A stretch of DNA of 30,231 nt from JACVRW01 sp046735115 (GCA_046735115.1 JBKPSR010000058.1:1-30231), one strand, 5' to 3'. Counted from the first letter of the stretch, positions 7,205-14,952 are shown. The notes: generated from the letters alone by a model not told the origin. A program made the numbers and translations.

Positions 7205-8359
7205 ATGGACCCGATCGTGAAGCTCGCGCAGGTCCCGCGGCGTCCCCCGCGCTCCGACGTTGTGGCGGTGGGCGCGCTTGCCGCCTGGGGGATCCTCGAG
7301 GCGGTTTTCGGCACCGGCCCCGGGTCCACGGTCACGCGCGTCGGCTTCGGGCTGGCGGTAACGCTGCCGCTGCTTTTCCGACGGCGGGCCCCGTTCGCCG
7401 TGGCGGTGTTCATCTCGGCGGCATCGCTCGCGTGGGCGCTTGCCGCCGATAGACCGGAGTCCGGCACCTTCCCCTTCCCGTCGCTTCTATTTGCAATCTT
7501 CTCGGTCGCGCTCTACGCGCGGAGCACCCTGACGGCGGTGATCGGGGGCCTGATTCCGGTCGGCGCGATGGTCGCGGCGCTCAGCAGCGACTTCAACAGC
7601 GGGACTATGACCGTTGGCAACACGGCCATTCTCGCCTTCTTCTGCACCATGGCGTGGACGGCGGGGTGGCTCGTGCGGCGCCGCGCGCTGCAGGCGCGCC
7701 AAGCGTACGAGGAGTCCGGTGAGCTGGCTCGCTCAGCCGTGGCCGAGGAGCGCGCGCGCATTGCCACGGAGCTCCACGACGTCGTGGCCCACAGCGTGTC
7801 GATCATCGCGGTACAAGCGGGCGCCGCCGAACAGCTCCTCGACAGCCGCCCCGACGCCGCGCGGGAGCACCTGGCCGCCGTGCGGCGGACCGCGCGCGAG
7901 GCGATGACCGAGATGCGCCGTGTCCTCGACGTGCTTCGCGGCGACGATGCAACGTACGCACCGCAGCCCGGCCTATCGCGCCTCCCGGATCTGATCGAGG
8001 AGGTCACGGCGGCGGGCGTGCCCGTCTCGCTGGTCGAGGAGGGCGAGCGAAGCGAGCTTCCGGCCGGAATCGACCTGGTCGCCTTCCGGGTGATCCAGGA
8101 GTCGCTGACCAACGTTCGCAAGCACGCAGGCGGGGCGCGTACGCAGGTCGCGCTGCGCTACGGAGCCGAGGAGCTGGACGTGGAGATCACGAACGAGGCC
8201 GGCCGGTCTCCTGCCACCATGGATGGGCGCGGCGGGCACGGCCTGTTCGGGATGCGCGAGCGCGTACGGCTCTTCGGAGGCCGGTTCCAGGCCGGCGAGC
8301 AGATCGGAGGCGGCTTTCGTGTCCACGCCCAGCTGCCGCTCGAGGAGGCCCCGAGGTGA
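7205..8359 (+). CDS. NarL-type sensor histidine kinase (HisKA_3)
   Basis: 384 residues. ATG 7205 is preferred over ATG 7163: neither has a Shine-Dalgarno, but 7205 has the leaderless TACGGT hexamer. Residues ~18-160 hold five to six membrane spans with almost no extracytoplasmic domain, so sensing is probably intramembrane. The HisKA_3 dimerisation domain has its phospho-accepting His191 in ATELHDVVAHSV. The GHKL ATPase has an N-box (VIQESLTNVRKHAG, ~296-309) and a G-box (GRGGHGLFGMRERV). It autophosphorylates and passes phosphate to the regulator encoded next, with which it overlaps by 4 bases (GTGA). The stimulus is unknown. Confidence 0.9.
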   Translation: MDPIVKLAQVPRRPPRSDVVAVGALAAWGILEAVFGTGPGSTVTRVGFGLAVTLPLLFRRRAPFAVAVFISAASLAWALAADRPESGTFPFPSLLFAIFSVALYARSTLTAVIGGLIPVGAMVAALSSDFNSGTMTVGNTAILAFFCTMAWTAGWLVRRRALQARQAYEESGELARSAVAEERARIATELHDVVAHSVSIIAVQAGAAEQLLDSRPDAAREHLAAVRRTAREAMTEMRRVLDVLRGDDATYAPQPGLSRLPDLIEEVTAAGVPVSLVEEGERSELPAGIDLVAFRVIQESLTNVRKHAGGARTQVALRYGAEELDVEITNEAGRSPATMDGRGGHGLFGMRERVRLFGGRFQAGEQIGGGFRVHAQLPLEEAPR

Positions 8360-9042
8360 TCCGAGTACTTGTTGCGGACGATCACGCGCTGATGCGCAGC
8401 GGACTCCGCGGGATGCTGGACGCAGAGGCCGACATCGAGGTCGTCGGCGAAGCTGAGGACGGCGCAGCTGCTGTGGATGAGGCGATTCGGCTTCATCCCG
8501 ACGTGGTCATCATGGACATCCGCATGCCGCGCGTGGATGGGATCGAGGCGACGAGGCGATTGATGGCCCTCGGCGACGCCGCGCCGCGGATCCTGGTGCT
8601 CACTACCTTCGACCTCGACGAGTACGTCTTCGAGGCCCTGCGAGCGGGCGCTGGAGGGTTCATGCTGAAAGACGCGCCTCCCAGCCAGCTCACGGAGGGC
8701 GTGCGGACCGTCGCCGCCGGCGAGTCGCTGCTGGCCCCGGCGCTCACCAGGCGTCTCATCGAGCGCTACGTGAAGCACCCGCCTGCCGACGCGGTCCGCC
8801 GCGAGCGCTTCGGCGACTTGACCGACCGCGAGCTCGAGGTGGTGCAGCTGCTCACGCACGGCCTCTCGAACGCGGAGATCGGTGATCGGCTCTATCTCAG
8901 CGAAGCCACCGTGAAGACGCACGTAACCCGCGTGCTGCAGAAGCTCGGCGTGCGCGACCGCGTCCAAGCCGTCGTCCTGGCGTATGAGAGCGGCCTGGTG
9001 CAGCCGGGGTCGCGCGAGCTCGCGGGCGACGAGCGACCGTAG
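8356..9042 (+). CDS. NarL/LuxR-family response regulator
   Basis: 228 residues. GTG 8356 overlaps the kinase stop codon, giving translational coupling. The receiver domain (1-~120) has acidic pair D8-D9, phospho-acceptor Asp54 in VVIMDIRMP, the Thr/Ser switch in ILVLTTFD and Lys in FMLKDAPP. The C-terminal LuxR helix-turn-helix is complete (LTDRELEVVQLL, SNAEIGDRLYLSEATVKTHV). Phosphorylation by the upstream kinase should drive dimerisation and DNA binding. The divergent membrane protein gene is a possible target. It closely resembles the regulator at 12294 and the two are likely paralogues. Confidence 0.93.
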   Translation: MIRVLVADDHALMRSGLRGMLDAEADIEVVGEAEDGAAAVDEAIRLHPDVVIMDIRMPRVDGIEATRRLMALGDAAPRILVLTTFDLDEYVFEALRAGAGGFMLKDAPPSQLTEGVRTVAAGESLLAPALTRRLIERYVKHPPADAVRRERFGDLTDRELEVVQLLTHGLSNAEIGDRLYLSEATVKTHVTRVLQKLGVRDRVQAVVLAYESGLVQPGSRELAGDERP

Positions 9043-9066
9043 AGCCCACTACACGCAGCGGCTGGT

Positions 9067-9582
9067 TCAGTCGCGTGTCGTCAGCGCGTCGATGGCGACG
9101 GTGATCGCCAGGATGAGCGAGGCGTCCTCACCTGCTGCGACGTCGACGCCGTAGGACTCCCGCACCCGAAACCATTTCTTCGAGATCGTCGCGACGGTGT
9201 CGCCGTCGCGCTCGATCTCGTACTCGTGATCGACCACATTGCCGTGCGCCTTCATGTCATCGCCCCGCTCGATATCGATGGCAAACCGATCGCGGATCCC
9301 GATCAGCGCCTTTCGGACGGTCGCCACCGTGTCGCCGTCGCGCTCGATCGCGATCTTGTCGCGGATACTGAGCTTGCGTTCCTGAATTCGGGCCACCTCG
9401 TCCCCTGAGGCGTCTTCGAGGACGAATGTCTGTCGAAGGCGAAACGCCTTGCCGTTGACCTTGTAGGCCCGTTCGCCGCGGTCGTTCTCAATCCAGAAGT
9501 CGTCTCCGATCGCGAGCAGCTGCTCGCGCATCTGAAACCGCTCGCCTTCGGGCCCGTCGTCGCGACGCCGCAGGAAGCCCAT
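9067..9582 (-). CDS. LURP-one-related (LOR) family protein
   Basis: 171 residues, close to the family norm. The sequence is a run of short beta strands built on repeated phrases: FRLRQTFVLED, ARIQERKLSIRDKIAIERDGD, TVATVRKALIGIRDRFAI, YEIERDGDTVATISKKWF. This is characteristic of the tubby-like LOR barrel. Bacterial members are cytoplasmic and of undefined role. The C-terminus (AAGEDASLILAITVAIDAL) matches the final helix of the fold. ATG 9582 has no Shine-Dalgarno but TACTAT ends 6 bases upstream. It lies 33 bases downstream of the small membrane protein gene 9616-9978 in the same direction and converges with the regulator gene. Confidence 0.87.
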   Translation of the reverse strand: MGFLRRRDDGPEGERFQMREQLLAIGDDFWIENDRGERAYKVNGKAFRLRQTFVLEDASGDEVARIQERKLSIRDKIAIERDGDTVATVRKALIGIRDRFAIDIERGDDMKAHGNVVDHEYEIERDGDTVATISKKWFRVRESYGVDVAAGEDASLILAITVAIDALTTRD

Positions 9583-9588
9583 CCGCGA

Positions 9589-9594
9589 ATAGTA
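9589..9594 (-). promoter_or_regulatory. Candidate leaderless -10 (TACTAT) of the LOR gene
   Basis: TACTAT ends 6 bases before ATG 9582 and is the most consensus-like of the hexamers of this kind here. A possible -35 (TTGAGC) lies 19 bases further upstream, slightly too far. Confidence 0.5.
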
Positions 9595-9615
9595 CGACTG
9601 CTTCCCGCTAGCGGC

Positions 9616-9978
9616 TCAAATCGATCTGATGAACAGCTCCAGTGCGAGCAGGACAGGTGCGAGCACGACAAGCGTCGCCGCCGCCAGCACGAAGCCGCCG
9701 CGTCTTGCCCAGCGCCGCAGGGGCCCCGCCGCAACCAAGCCGGCCGCTCGGATCCGCTCAAAAAGCGGGGCGCCTTGCTCTGCCAGCACTGCCGCCAGGA
9801 CCCGCCGCTCCCATAGGAGAATCATGCGGGAGGCGTCCCGTCTAGCCCGCGGCCGATACCAGGGCAGTCGGCCTCGCCGCCCTCGCCAGTATGCGAGGGA
9901 CTCGACACCGTCGCCCAAGTCGGGAGGGGCCTGCAGGCGCGCGAGCAACTCGTCATCAGGAGAGAACCCAGGATGCAT
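9616..9978 (-). CDS. Small C-terminally anchored membrane protein, hypothetical
   Basis: 120 residues from ATG 9978; the frame is open further upstream but reads as Arg-rich noise. The N-terminal half is acidic then strongly basic (YWRGRRGRLPWYRPRARR). One hydrophobic helix near the end (FVLAAATLVVLAPVLLALEL, ~96-115) suggests a tail-anchored protein with its N-terminus in the cytoplasm. The start is weakly supported, with no clear Shine-Dalgarno. It precedes the LOR gene by 33 bases and may be co-transcribed with it, although the LOR gene also seems to have its own promoter. No family recognised. Confidence 0.55.
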   Translation of the reverse strand: MHPGFSPDDELLARLQAPPDLGDGVESLAYWRGRRGRLPWYRPRARRDASRMILLWERRVLAAVLAEQGAPLFERIRAAGLVAAGPLRRWARRGGFVLAAATLVVLAPVLLALELFIRSI

Positions 9979-10065
9979 CTCGAGCCATACTGGCAGGAGC
10001 CGAATCGCCCCCGAGCAGGCAAGCGGGGCGCGTCGTCGGCGTGTCCTAATGCTCCGATCCCTCTC

Positions 10066-10094
10066 TTGATAGTTCGTAAGTGCGCATATATCAT
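10066..10094 (+). promoter_or_regulatory. Near-consensus promoter TTGATA-N17-TATCAT, leaderless
   Basis: TTGATA (10066-10071) and TATCAT (10089-10094) each match the housekeeping consensus at five of six bases with an optimal 17-base spacer. The -10 ends 6 bases before ATG 10101, placing +1 on or beside the A of the start codon; no Shine-Dalgarno is present. An imperfect palindrome (TGCGCATA...TGTACGCA, 10081-10101) covers the -10 and is a candidate site for the MarR regulator of this operon. Confidence 0.65.
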
Positions 10095-10100
10095 GTACGC

Positions 10101-10529
10101 ATGATTCCTTCCTACACATACCGCCACTCGATCGAAACGGATGTGCCGCCCGCCGCGATCTGGGCGCTATACGAGGACACCTCGACCTGGCCAAGCTGGG
10201 ACGCGCAGGCCGAGTTGGTCATACGCGACGGCCCATTCGCTACTGGAACGACAGGGACGATGAAGTTCGTCGACCAGGATCTCCTTGAATATCGACTGAC
10301 CAAGGTCGAACCGCTGCACGAGTTCGTGGACGAGACACCGGTCGACTCGCTCGTGGTCCGCGTCTCCCACCTACTCGACCCGCTGCCGTCGGGACGTCTG
10401 CTCCTCACCTATGTGGCGGAGATTGATGGCCCCGAAGACGAGGCCCAGCAGCTGGGCCCGATCATCACAGCCGACTTTCCCGACACGATGGCGTCGCTGA
10501 TCGCACTTGCCAAGGAGCGCTCCTCATAG
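10101..10529 (+). CDS. SRPBCC/START-like (polyketide cyclase-type) protein
   Basis: 142 residues, normal for a single SRPBCC domain. ATG 10101 is chosen over ATG 10080 because the promoter overlaps the latter. The N-terminal strand (YTYRHSIETDVPPAAIWALYEDTS, given in part: HSIETDVPPAAIWALYED) followed by TWPSWDAQ is the usual opening of the fold, and the long C-terminal helix (ADFPDTMASLIALAK) closes the hydrophobic cavity. Such proteins bind or convert small hydrophobic ligands; no specific ligand can be named. The gene's stop codon overlaps the proposed start of the following MarR gene (ATAG), so the pair looks like one operon in which the MarR protein may regulate both. Confidence 0.85.
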   Translation: MIPSYTYRHSIETDVPPAAIWALYEDTSTWPSWDAQAELVIRDGPFATGTTGTMKFVDQDLLEYRLTKVEPLHEFVDETPVDSLVVRVSHLLDPLPSGRLLLTYVAEIDGPEDEAQQLGPIITADFPDTMASLIALAKERSS

Positions 10530-11035
10530 CGACTTCGCGACCAAGGTCCCGCTTCGAGACGCCCGATCAGAGCCCAGGATTCCTGCTGTGGCGCGCCACG
10601 CTGTCGTGGCAACGGAGGATCCGTTCAGCGCTTCGCCCGCACGAGCTAACCCATACGCAGTTCGTGCTGTTGGCGTCGTTGTGGTGGCTCGAAGAGCACT
10701 GCGACGCACCACCAACTCAGGCGCGACTGGCCAAGCACGCTGGAACCGATTCGATGATGACGAGCCAGGTGATTCGCAAGCTGGAGGCACGCGGGCTGCT
10801 CGAGCGAGCAGTCGATCCGGCCGACAGTAGGGCCCGACAGCTGGGCCTGACGGCCGCGGGCCGCGCCATCGTGACCGCAGCGCTGGCGGAGGTGGAAGCC
10901 ACCGACGACGCCTATTTCGCCTCCCTCGGGGACCGCCGCGCCGCCTTTGTCGACGCGCTCCGAGCGCTGGACGCCGTGGGGATCGGAGAGGTCGCGGCCG
11001 CGCCAGCTGCGACGAAGCGGGCAGCCAAACGATGA
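10526..11035 (+). CDS. MarR-family regulator, probably starting at a rare ATA codon
   Basis: 169 residues if started at ATA 10526. The first in-frame canonical codon is GTG 10664, but the 46 codons before it are clearly coding and read like the MarR N-terminal dimerisation helix (TPDQSPGFLLWRATLSWQ, RRIRSALRPHELTHTQFVLL). No ATG, GTG or TTG occurs in frame between ATA 10526 and GTG 10664. A perfect AAGGAG (10512-10517) lies 8 bases upstream of ATA 10526, which itself overlaps the TAG stop of the SRPBCC gene. The winged helix is intact: QARLAKHAGTDSMMTSQVI as recognition region, then the wing RAVDPADSRARQLGLT. MarR proteins are ligand-released repressors. Its C-terminus has an Ala/Lys-rich tail. 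Confidence 0.75.
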   Translation: MATSRPRSRFETPDQSPGFLLWRATLSWQRRIRSALRPHELTHTQFVLLASLWWLEEHCDAPPTQARLAKHAGTDSMMTSQVIRKLEARGLLERAVDPADSRARQLGLTAAGRAIVTAALAEVEATDDAYFASLGDRRAAFVDALRALDAVGIGEVAAAPAATKRAAKR

Positions 11036-11117
11036 TCGACGAGCACGGGCGCGATTTGTGTTGATCAGGTTGGCGGCGCCGGTCCAGCGGCCCGAGAAAC
11101 GCGAGCTCGGATTTGGC

Positions 11118-11384
11118 TCAGACGCGCAGGCGGGCGCGGAGACCCTCGAACTCAGCGTCAGTGAGGACGCCGCGCTGGTGCAGTTCCGCCAACTCGCGGA
11201 GCCTCTCGGCGGGATCCGCGCTGGCAGCCTCGGCGCTCTGGGGCGGGGGTGCTGCGGTGGGGACGGCCGCACGAACCGTCTGCTCGACCCAGCGCCCGCC
11301 TTGCCGCCCGGCGAACCACGCGTTGATGGTGTCGGTGCGTCCCGTGATGGCCGCTGTGCGGATCATCTGGCTCAGCAGGACCAT
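11118..11384 (-). CDS. SHOCT-domain protein
   Basis: 88 residues from ATG 11384; the longer reading from 11450 adds an Arg/Pro-rich stretch of doubtful reality. The C-terminal ~30 residues are a SHOCT (short C-terminal) helix pair: RLRELAELHQRGVLTDAEF, then EGLRARL. The N-terminal half (MIRTAAITGRTDTINAWF) resembles the start of the other SHOCT protein at 11999 in pattern. SHOCT segments are thought to mediate oligomerisation. TACCGT ends 8 bases before this ATG. It is divergent from the DUF6325 gene and converges with the MarR gene. Confidence 0.75.
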   Translation of the reverse strand: MVLLSQMIRTAAITGRTDTINAWFAGRQGGRWVEQTVRAAVPTAAPPPQSAEAASADPAERLRELAELHQRGVLTDAEFEGLRARLRV

Positions 11385-11392
11385 TGCGGGAG

Positions 11393-11398
11393 ACGGTA
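11393..11398 (-). promoter_or_regulatory. Candidate -10 (TACCGT) of the SHOCT gene
   Basis: TACCGT ends 8 bases before ATG 11384, giving a leaderless or near-leaderless message. The gene has no Shine-Dalgarno. Confidence 0.4.
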
Positions 11399-11523
11399 GC
11401 GCACGCCCTGGCCGGCGAACGGACGGCTCCCGTTCCAGCCCAGCCGACACTTGTGTGAGCAGCCTCGCCTCGCGGCTCTCGGGCTATTGTCCCTTGTCCA
11501 TAGCTGGCGAATTGGAGGTTTGG

Positions 11524-11982
11524 ATGGAAAGCACCGACATGGAAATCGGTCCGATCGACATCGCGGTGATCGGCTATCCGGCGGGCGCACCAATGACCGG
11601 CGAAGCCGCCCCGCTGCTCGTGGACCTGGTCGAACGCGGGATTATCCGCGTGCTCGATGTCCTGTTCGTGATGAAGAACGAGGACGGGACGTTCTCGGGC
11701 TTCGAGGCGAAGGACCTCACCGACACGAACGTCGGCGACTTCGCGGTCTTCGAGGGCGCCTCGTCCGGCCTGCTGGGCGATGAGGATGCCGAGCAGTGCG
11801 CGGACGCAATCGAGCCGGGTAGCGCGGCGGTCATGATCGTCTACGAGAACCGCTGGGCAGCGCCGTTCATCGCGGCAGTCCGCCGCAACGGCGGCGAGGC
11901 GATCGCATTCCAACGCATACCGACGCAGGACGTGATCGACACCCTCGACGCCCTCGAGGCCGCCGAGGCACAAACCTCCTGA
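11524..11982 (+). CDS. DUF6325-family protein
   Basis: 152 residues. ATG 11524 has GGAGG (11514-11518) 5 bases upstream. The sequence IGPIDIAVIGYPAG, then VDLVERGIIRVLDVLFV and a final EAIAFQRIPTQDVIDTLD fits the DUF6325 family of small actinobacterial cytoplasmic proteins with ferredoxin-like alpha/beta content, often encoded next to SHOCT proteins. The middle is acidic (GEDE-type stretch: LLGDEDAEQCADAIEPG). No enzyme motif is visible and the function of the family is unknown. It is followed after 16 bases by a SHOCT gene in the same direction, so the two are probably one transcript. Confidence 0.8.
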   Translation: MESTDMEIGPIDIAVIGYPAGAPMTGEAAPLLVDLVERGIIRVLDVLFVMKNEDGTFSGFEAKDLTDTNVGDFAVFEGASSGLLGDEDAEQCADAIEPGSAAVMIVYENRWAAPFIAAVRRNGGEAIAFQRIPTQDVIDTLDALEAAEAQTS

Positions 11983-11998
11983 CGGAAAGGACTCAGTC

Positions 11999-12277
11999 AT
12001 GCCAGGACTACTTCGCGGGATGGCCCGCACGGCGGTCGTCGCCGGCACCGCGACCGCCGTCTCGAACCGAGTGAGCCGTCGCCAAGCGCAGCGCTGGGGC
12101 GCGCAGGATGCGGGAGGGTACGGGCAGCAGGAGTACGCTGAACCCGCGTACGCGGAGCCACCCGCCCCGTCTGGGCCAGACCCGATCGAGCAGCTCAAGC
12201 AGCTCGCCGAGCTGCACAGCCAGGGCGTCCTGACCGATCAGGAGTTTGCGGCGCAGAAGGCAAGGCTGCTCGGCTGA
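11999..12277 (+). CDS. SHOCT-domain protein
   Basis: 92 residues. ATG 11999 has an AAAGGA ribosome site 8-9 bases upstream. The N-terminus (GMARTAVVAGTATAVSNRVS) is a weakly hydrophobic helix that may touch the membrane. A Tyr/Glu/Pro-rich linker (GQQEYAEPAYAEPP) follows, then a C-terminal SHOCT motif (EQLKQLAELHSQGVLTDQEF, then AAQKARLLG). It pairs with the upstream DUF6325 gene, and its SHOCT end is clearly related to that of the divergent protein at 11118. Function unknown; assembly with DUF6325 is an inference from neighbourhood. Confidence 0.85.
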   Translation: MPGLLRGMARTAVVAGTATAVSNRVSRRQAQRWGAQDAGGYGQQEYAEPAYAEPPAPSGPDPIEQLKQLAELHSQGVLTDQEFAAQKARLLG

Positions 12278-12293
12278 CCGGAGCCGAGGAGCG

Positions 12294-12953
12294 CTACAGG
12301 TCGGCGTCCATGAGTCCAGTGCGGTAGGCGAGCGCTACGGCCTGAACTCGGTCGCGCAGTCGGAGCTTGGTGAGGATGTGGGTGACATGGGTCTTTACAG
12401 TCGCCTCGCTCAGGAATAGGTCGTCGGCGATCTCGCCGTTGGATCGGCCGTCTGCCATGAGGCGCAGCACCTCCAGCTCGCGCCCGGAGAGATCGGCAAA
12501 GTCAGGCGGGATGCCGGCGGTGCGGGGCGGGCGCGCGGCGAAGTGGTCGAGCAGGCGGCGGGTGATCTCGGGGGCGAGCAACGCGTCGCCAGCCATGACC
12601 GTGTGGATGCCGGCGATCAGCTGCTGCGGAGGGGCGCTCTTAAGCAGAAAGCCGCTCGCCCCTGCGCGAATCGCCTCGTAGACGTAGTCATCGAGATCGA
12701 ACGTGGTGAGTATGAGCACCTTCGGGCTCGGGTCGTGACCGAGCAGGCGGCGCGTCGTCTCGAGGCCATCGAGTTGGGGCATTCGGACATCCATCAGCAC
12801 GAGGTCAGGCAGCAGCTCGCGCGCTTTTTCAAGCGCCTCACGGCCGTCGACCGCCTCTCCCACGACCTCCAGATCCTGCTGGGCATCAAGGATCATCCGC
12901 AGGCCGCCGCGGACCAGCGCCTGGTCATCCGCGATGAGGATCCGCGTCGTCAT
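12294..12953 (-). CDS. NarL/LuxR-family response regulator
   Basis: 219 residues. The receiver domain has D9-D10, phospho-acceptor Asp55 in LVLMDVRMP, switch Thr in ILTTFDLDD and Lys in FLLKSAPP. The LuxR DNA-binding domain is complete (LSGRELEVLRLMADG, SNGEIADDLFLSEATVKTHV). ATG 12953 overlaps the stop of the upstream kinase gene by 4 bases (ATGA), giving translational coupling and identifying the kinase as its partner. It is strongly similar to the regulator at 8356, so the two systems may share ancestry and could cross-talk. Confidence 0.93.
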   Translation of the reverse strand: MTTRILIADDQALVRGGLRMILDAQQDLEVVGEAVDGREALEKARELLPDLVLMDVRMPQLDGLETTRRLLGHDPSPKVLILTTFDLDDYVYEAIRAGASGFLLKSAPPQQLIAGIHTVMAGDALLAPEITRRLLDHFAARPPRTAGIPPDFADLSGRELEVLRLMADGRSNGEIADDLFLSEATVKTHVTHILTKLRLRDRVQAVALAYRTGLMDADL

Positions 12954-14917
12954 GCGTGCACGTGTTCGGACTCGACTGGCGGGGCCGCGGTGTAGGGCAG
13001 GAAAGCTGACACGGTGAAGCCCGATCCGCCTGCGCCTGGGCCGGCGCGTAGGACGCCGCCTTGGCGTGCGACCCGTTCGCGCATCCCGGTCAGGCCATGG
13101 CCGCCGGTCGGCGTCTGCGGCGAGGACGCTCCCGCGTCGACGATGTCAAGGTGAACACCCTCGGCCGCGAAACGGACAATCACGTTCGTGGGCGCTGCCC
13201 CGGCATGCTTCATCGCATTGGTCAGCGCCTCCTGTATGACGCGATAGGCGACTGCGTCGACCGCAGCCGGCAGCGGCTGGGGCTCGCCGATGATCCTGAG
13301 GCGCACGGGGAGCCCGGCCTGGCGGACCGTCGCGAGCAACCGCTCGAGGTCTGTGAGGCTCGGGCGTGGTGCGAGTGGCGGCTGGTCGTCCTCCGGCTGG
13401 AGGACGCCGAGCAGAGTGCCGAGGTCATCGAGGGCCGCCCGGCCCACGTGCTGGACGGCGCGCATCGAGGCCCGCGCCCGCTCGGGCTCGCTGTACAGCA
13501 CCTGCTCGGCGGCTCCCGCCTGGAGGACCATGATGCTCACCGCATGCGCGACGGAGTCGTGTAGCTCTCGCGCGACCCGCGCGCGCTCGTCGAGGACCGC
13601 GAGCGCGGCGCGGGCGTCGCGTTCGCGTGCCAGCCGGTTTGCGAGCGCGCGGAGCGCTTCGCCCTGGCGGCGGTAGGCACCGGTCGCGCGACCGGCAAGC
13701 CACGGGATGCCGAAGATCGCAATCGGCAGCAGCACGTCAGCAGCGTCGCCACCGGCGATTCCAAGGCTGATCGCTCCCGGCAGCCCAAGCGCGACGAGTG
13801 CCGTGACGATCCCCGCGCGCCGACCGGCTTGCGCCGCGGCCGAGTACGTGGTGAGCAGGAGAGCACCGATCACCGCGGGCGATCCGGGATCGCCGTCGAC
13901 GAGGAGAGCCTCGCCGACATACGCGAATGCAGCCAGCAGGAGCGCCGCGAAGGGGCGCGGCCGGCGCAACACCACGGCGGTCGCCGCGATCGGCTGGAGC
14001 GCCAGCGCGGGAGCGCGTTCGCCCGCGAGAGCAGCCGCGTCGAGCACGTACACGATCCCGAGGGCGAGCAGTGAGAGCGCAACCCCGCCCTCGATGAACG
14101 TCGGCCATGACCGCGCGCGCGGCGCTGCCCTCACGTCGAGGCTCACCTCTTCGTCCCCGAGCGGCAAGGGCGGCCGGTCGCCTGAACGCAGGACGCCCAG
14201 CACCCCCCGCAGCTCATTGACGGCCTCGCGGCCTGTTTTCTGCACGGCGGCCAGCGCCTTCCGTGCGCGCTCGGGGTGACGCCCAAGCACCTCCTCGGCG
14301 CCCGATGCCTGTAGGACCATCTCGCCGACCGCATGCGCGATCGAGTCGTGCACCTCGCGGGCCATGCGCTGCCGCTCGCGTGTGACGGCGACGCGCTCGC
14401 TCACCGCGCGCTCTCTCTCGAGCCGAGTCGTAAGCTCCCGCAGCCGGGCTGCCTGGTGCCGGTACCTCCATACGCCGCGGCCCGAGAGCCACGGGACGCC
14501 CAGCATCAGAGCGATAAAAGCATAGTCCTGCCCATCGCCGATCGCTTCAAGAGCCGCCAGCCACACGGCCGCGCCGACCAGTGCCGGCAACGACCGACGT
14601 AGCGAAGCGTGAGCCCCAACTGAGTACGACGCGACGAGAACGATGAACACGAGCGCGTTCGCGTTCTGTCCCCACGGCGCCCCGAGCGCCCGGTCGAGCG
14701 TCGGCGTGAGTACCGCGGCACATCCGAACGACACGATGGGCAGTCGCCGACGCAGCGCCAGCGGCAGCGTTGCGAGAGCGGCAAGTGCTGCGCAGTCCGC
14801 GCCAAGCCCGTCAAGGAGGACCTCGAGCTCGGAGGCCACCAGGAGCACCGCAGCCAGGCAGACGTCCTGGACGACACCGGAATGCCGGCGCCTCGCAACG
14901 CGATGGGCGAACCCCAT
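12950..14917 (-). CDS. Tandem-module NarL-type histidine kinase with two HisKA_3 domains and one ATPase
   Basis: 655 residues from ATG 14917, far longer than the usual ~400. Module 1: about five membrane spans (~15-145), then a HisKA_3 helix pair with His190 in AREVHDSIAHAV, but no ATPase domain after it. Module 2: about five more spans (~275-410), a second HisKA_3 with His453 in ARELHDSVAHAV, then a full GHKL ATPase with N-box (QEALTNAMKHAG, ~562-573) and G-box (TGGHGLTGMRERV). The two modules are spaced by 263 residues (His to His) and look like an internal duplication in which the first ATPase was lost. The start at 14917 is favoured by a leaderless promoter; the extra 43 codons up to 15046 look non-coding. 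The partner is the overlapping regulator gene. Confidence 0.88.
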   Translation of the reverse strand: MGFAHRVARRRHSGVVQDVCLAAVLLVASELEVLLDGLGADCAALAALATLPLALRRRLPIVSFGCAAVLTPTLDRALGAPWGQNANALVFIVLVASYSVGAHASLRRSLPALVGAAVWLAALEAIGDGQDYAFIALMLGVPWLSGRGVWRYRHQAARLRELTTRLERERAVSERVAVTRERQRMAREVHDSIAHAVGEMVLQASGAEEVLGRHPERARKALAAVQKTGREAVNELRGVLGVLRSGDRPPLPLGDEEVSLDVRAAPRARSWPTFIEGGVALSLLALGIVYVLDAAALAGERAPALALQPIAATAVVLRRPRPFAALLLAAFAYVGEALLVDGDPGSPAVIGALLLTTYSAAAQAGRRAGIVTALVALGLPGAISLGIAGGDAADVLLPIAIFGIPWLAGRATGAYRRQGEALRALANRLARERDARAALAVLDERARVARELHDSVAHAVSIMVLQAGAAEQVLYSEPERARASMRAVQHVGRAALDDLGTLLGVLQPEDDQPPLAPRPSLTDLERLLATVRQAGLPVRLRIIGEPQPLPAAVDAVAYRVIQEALTNAMKHAGAAPTNVIVRFAAEGVHLDIVDAGASSPQTPTGGHGLTGMRERVARQGGVLRAGPGAGGSGFTVSAFLPYTAAPPVESEHVHA

Positions 14918-14923
14918 GATGCG

Positions 14924-14952
14924 ACCGTACCGGCGCGAGATGGAGCCGTCAT
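14924..14952 (-). promoter_or_regulatory. Candidate leaderless promoter ATGACG-N17-TACGGT of the tandem kinase
   Basis: On the minus strand ATGACG (14952-14947) and TACGGT (14929-14924) are separated by 17 bases, and the -10 ends 6 bases before ATG 14917. No Shine-Dalgarno is present. The first kinase gene has the same TACGGT at the same spacing. Confidence 0.5.
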
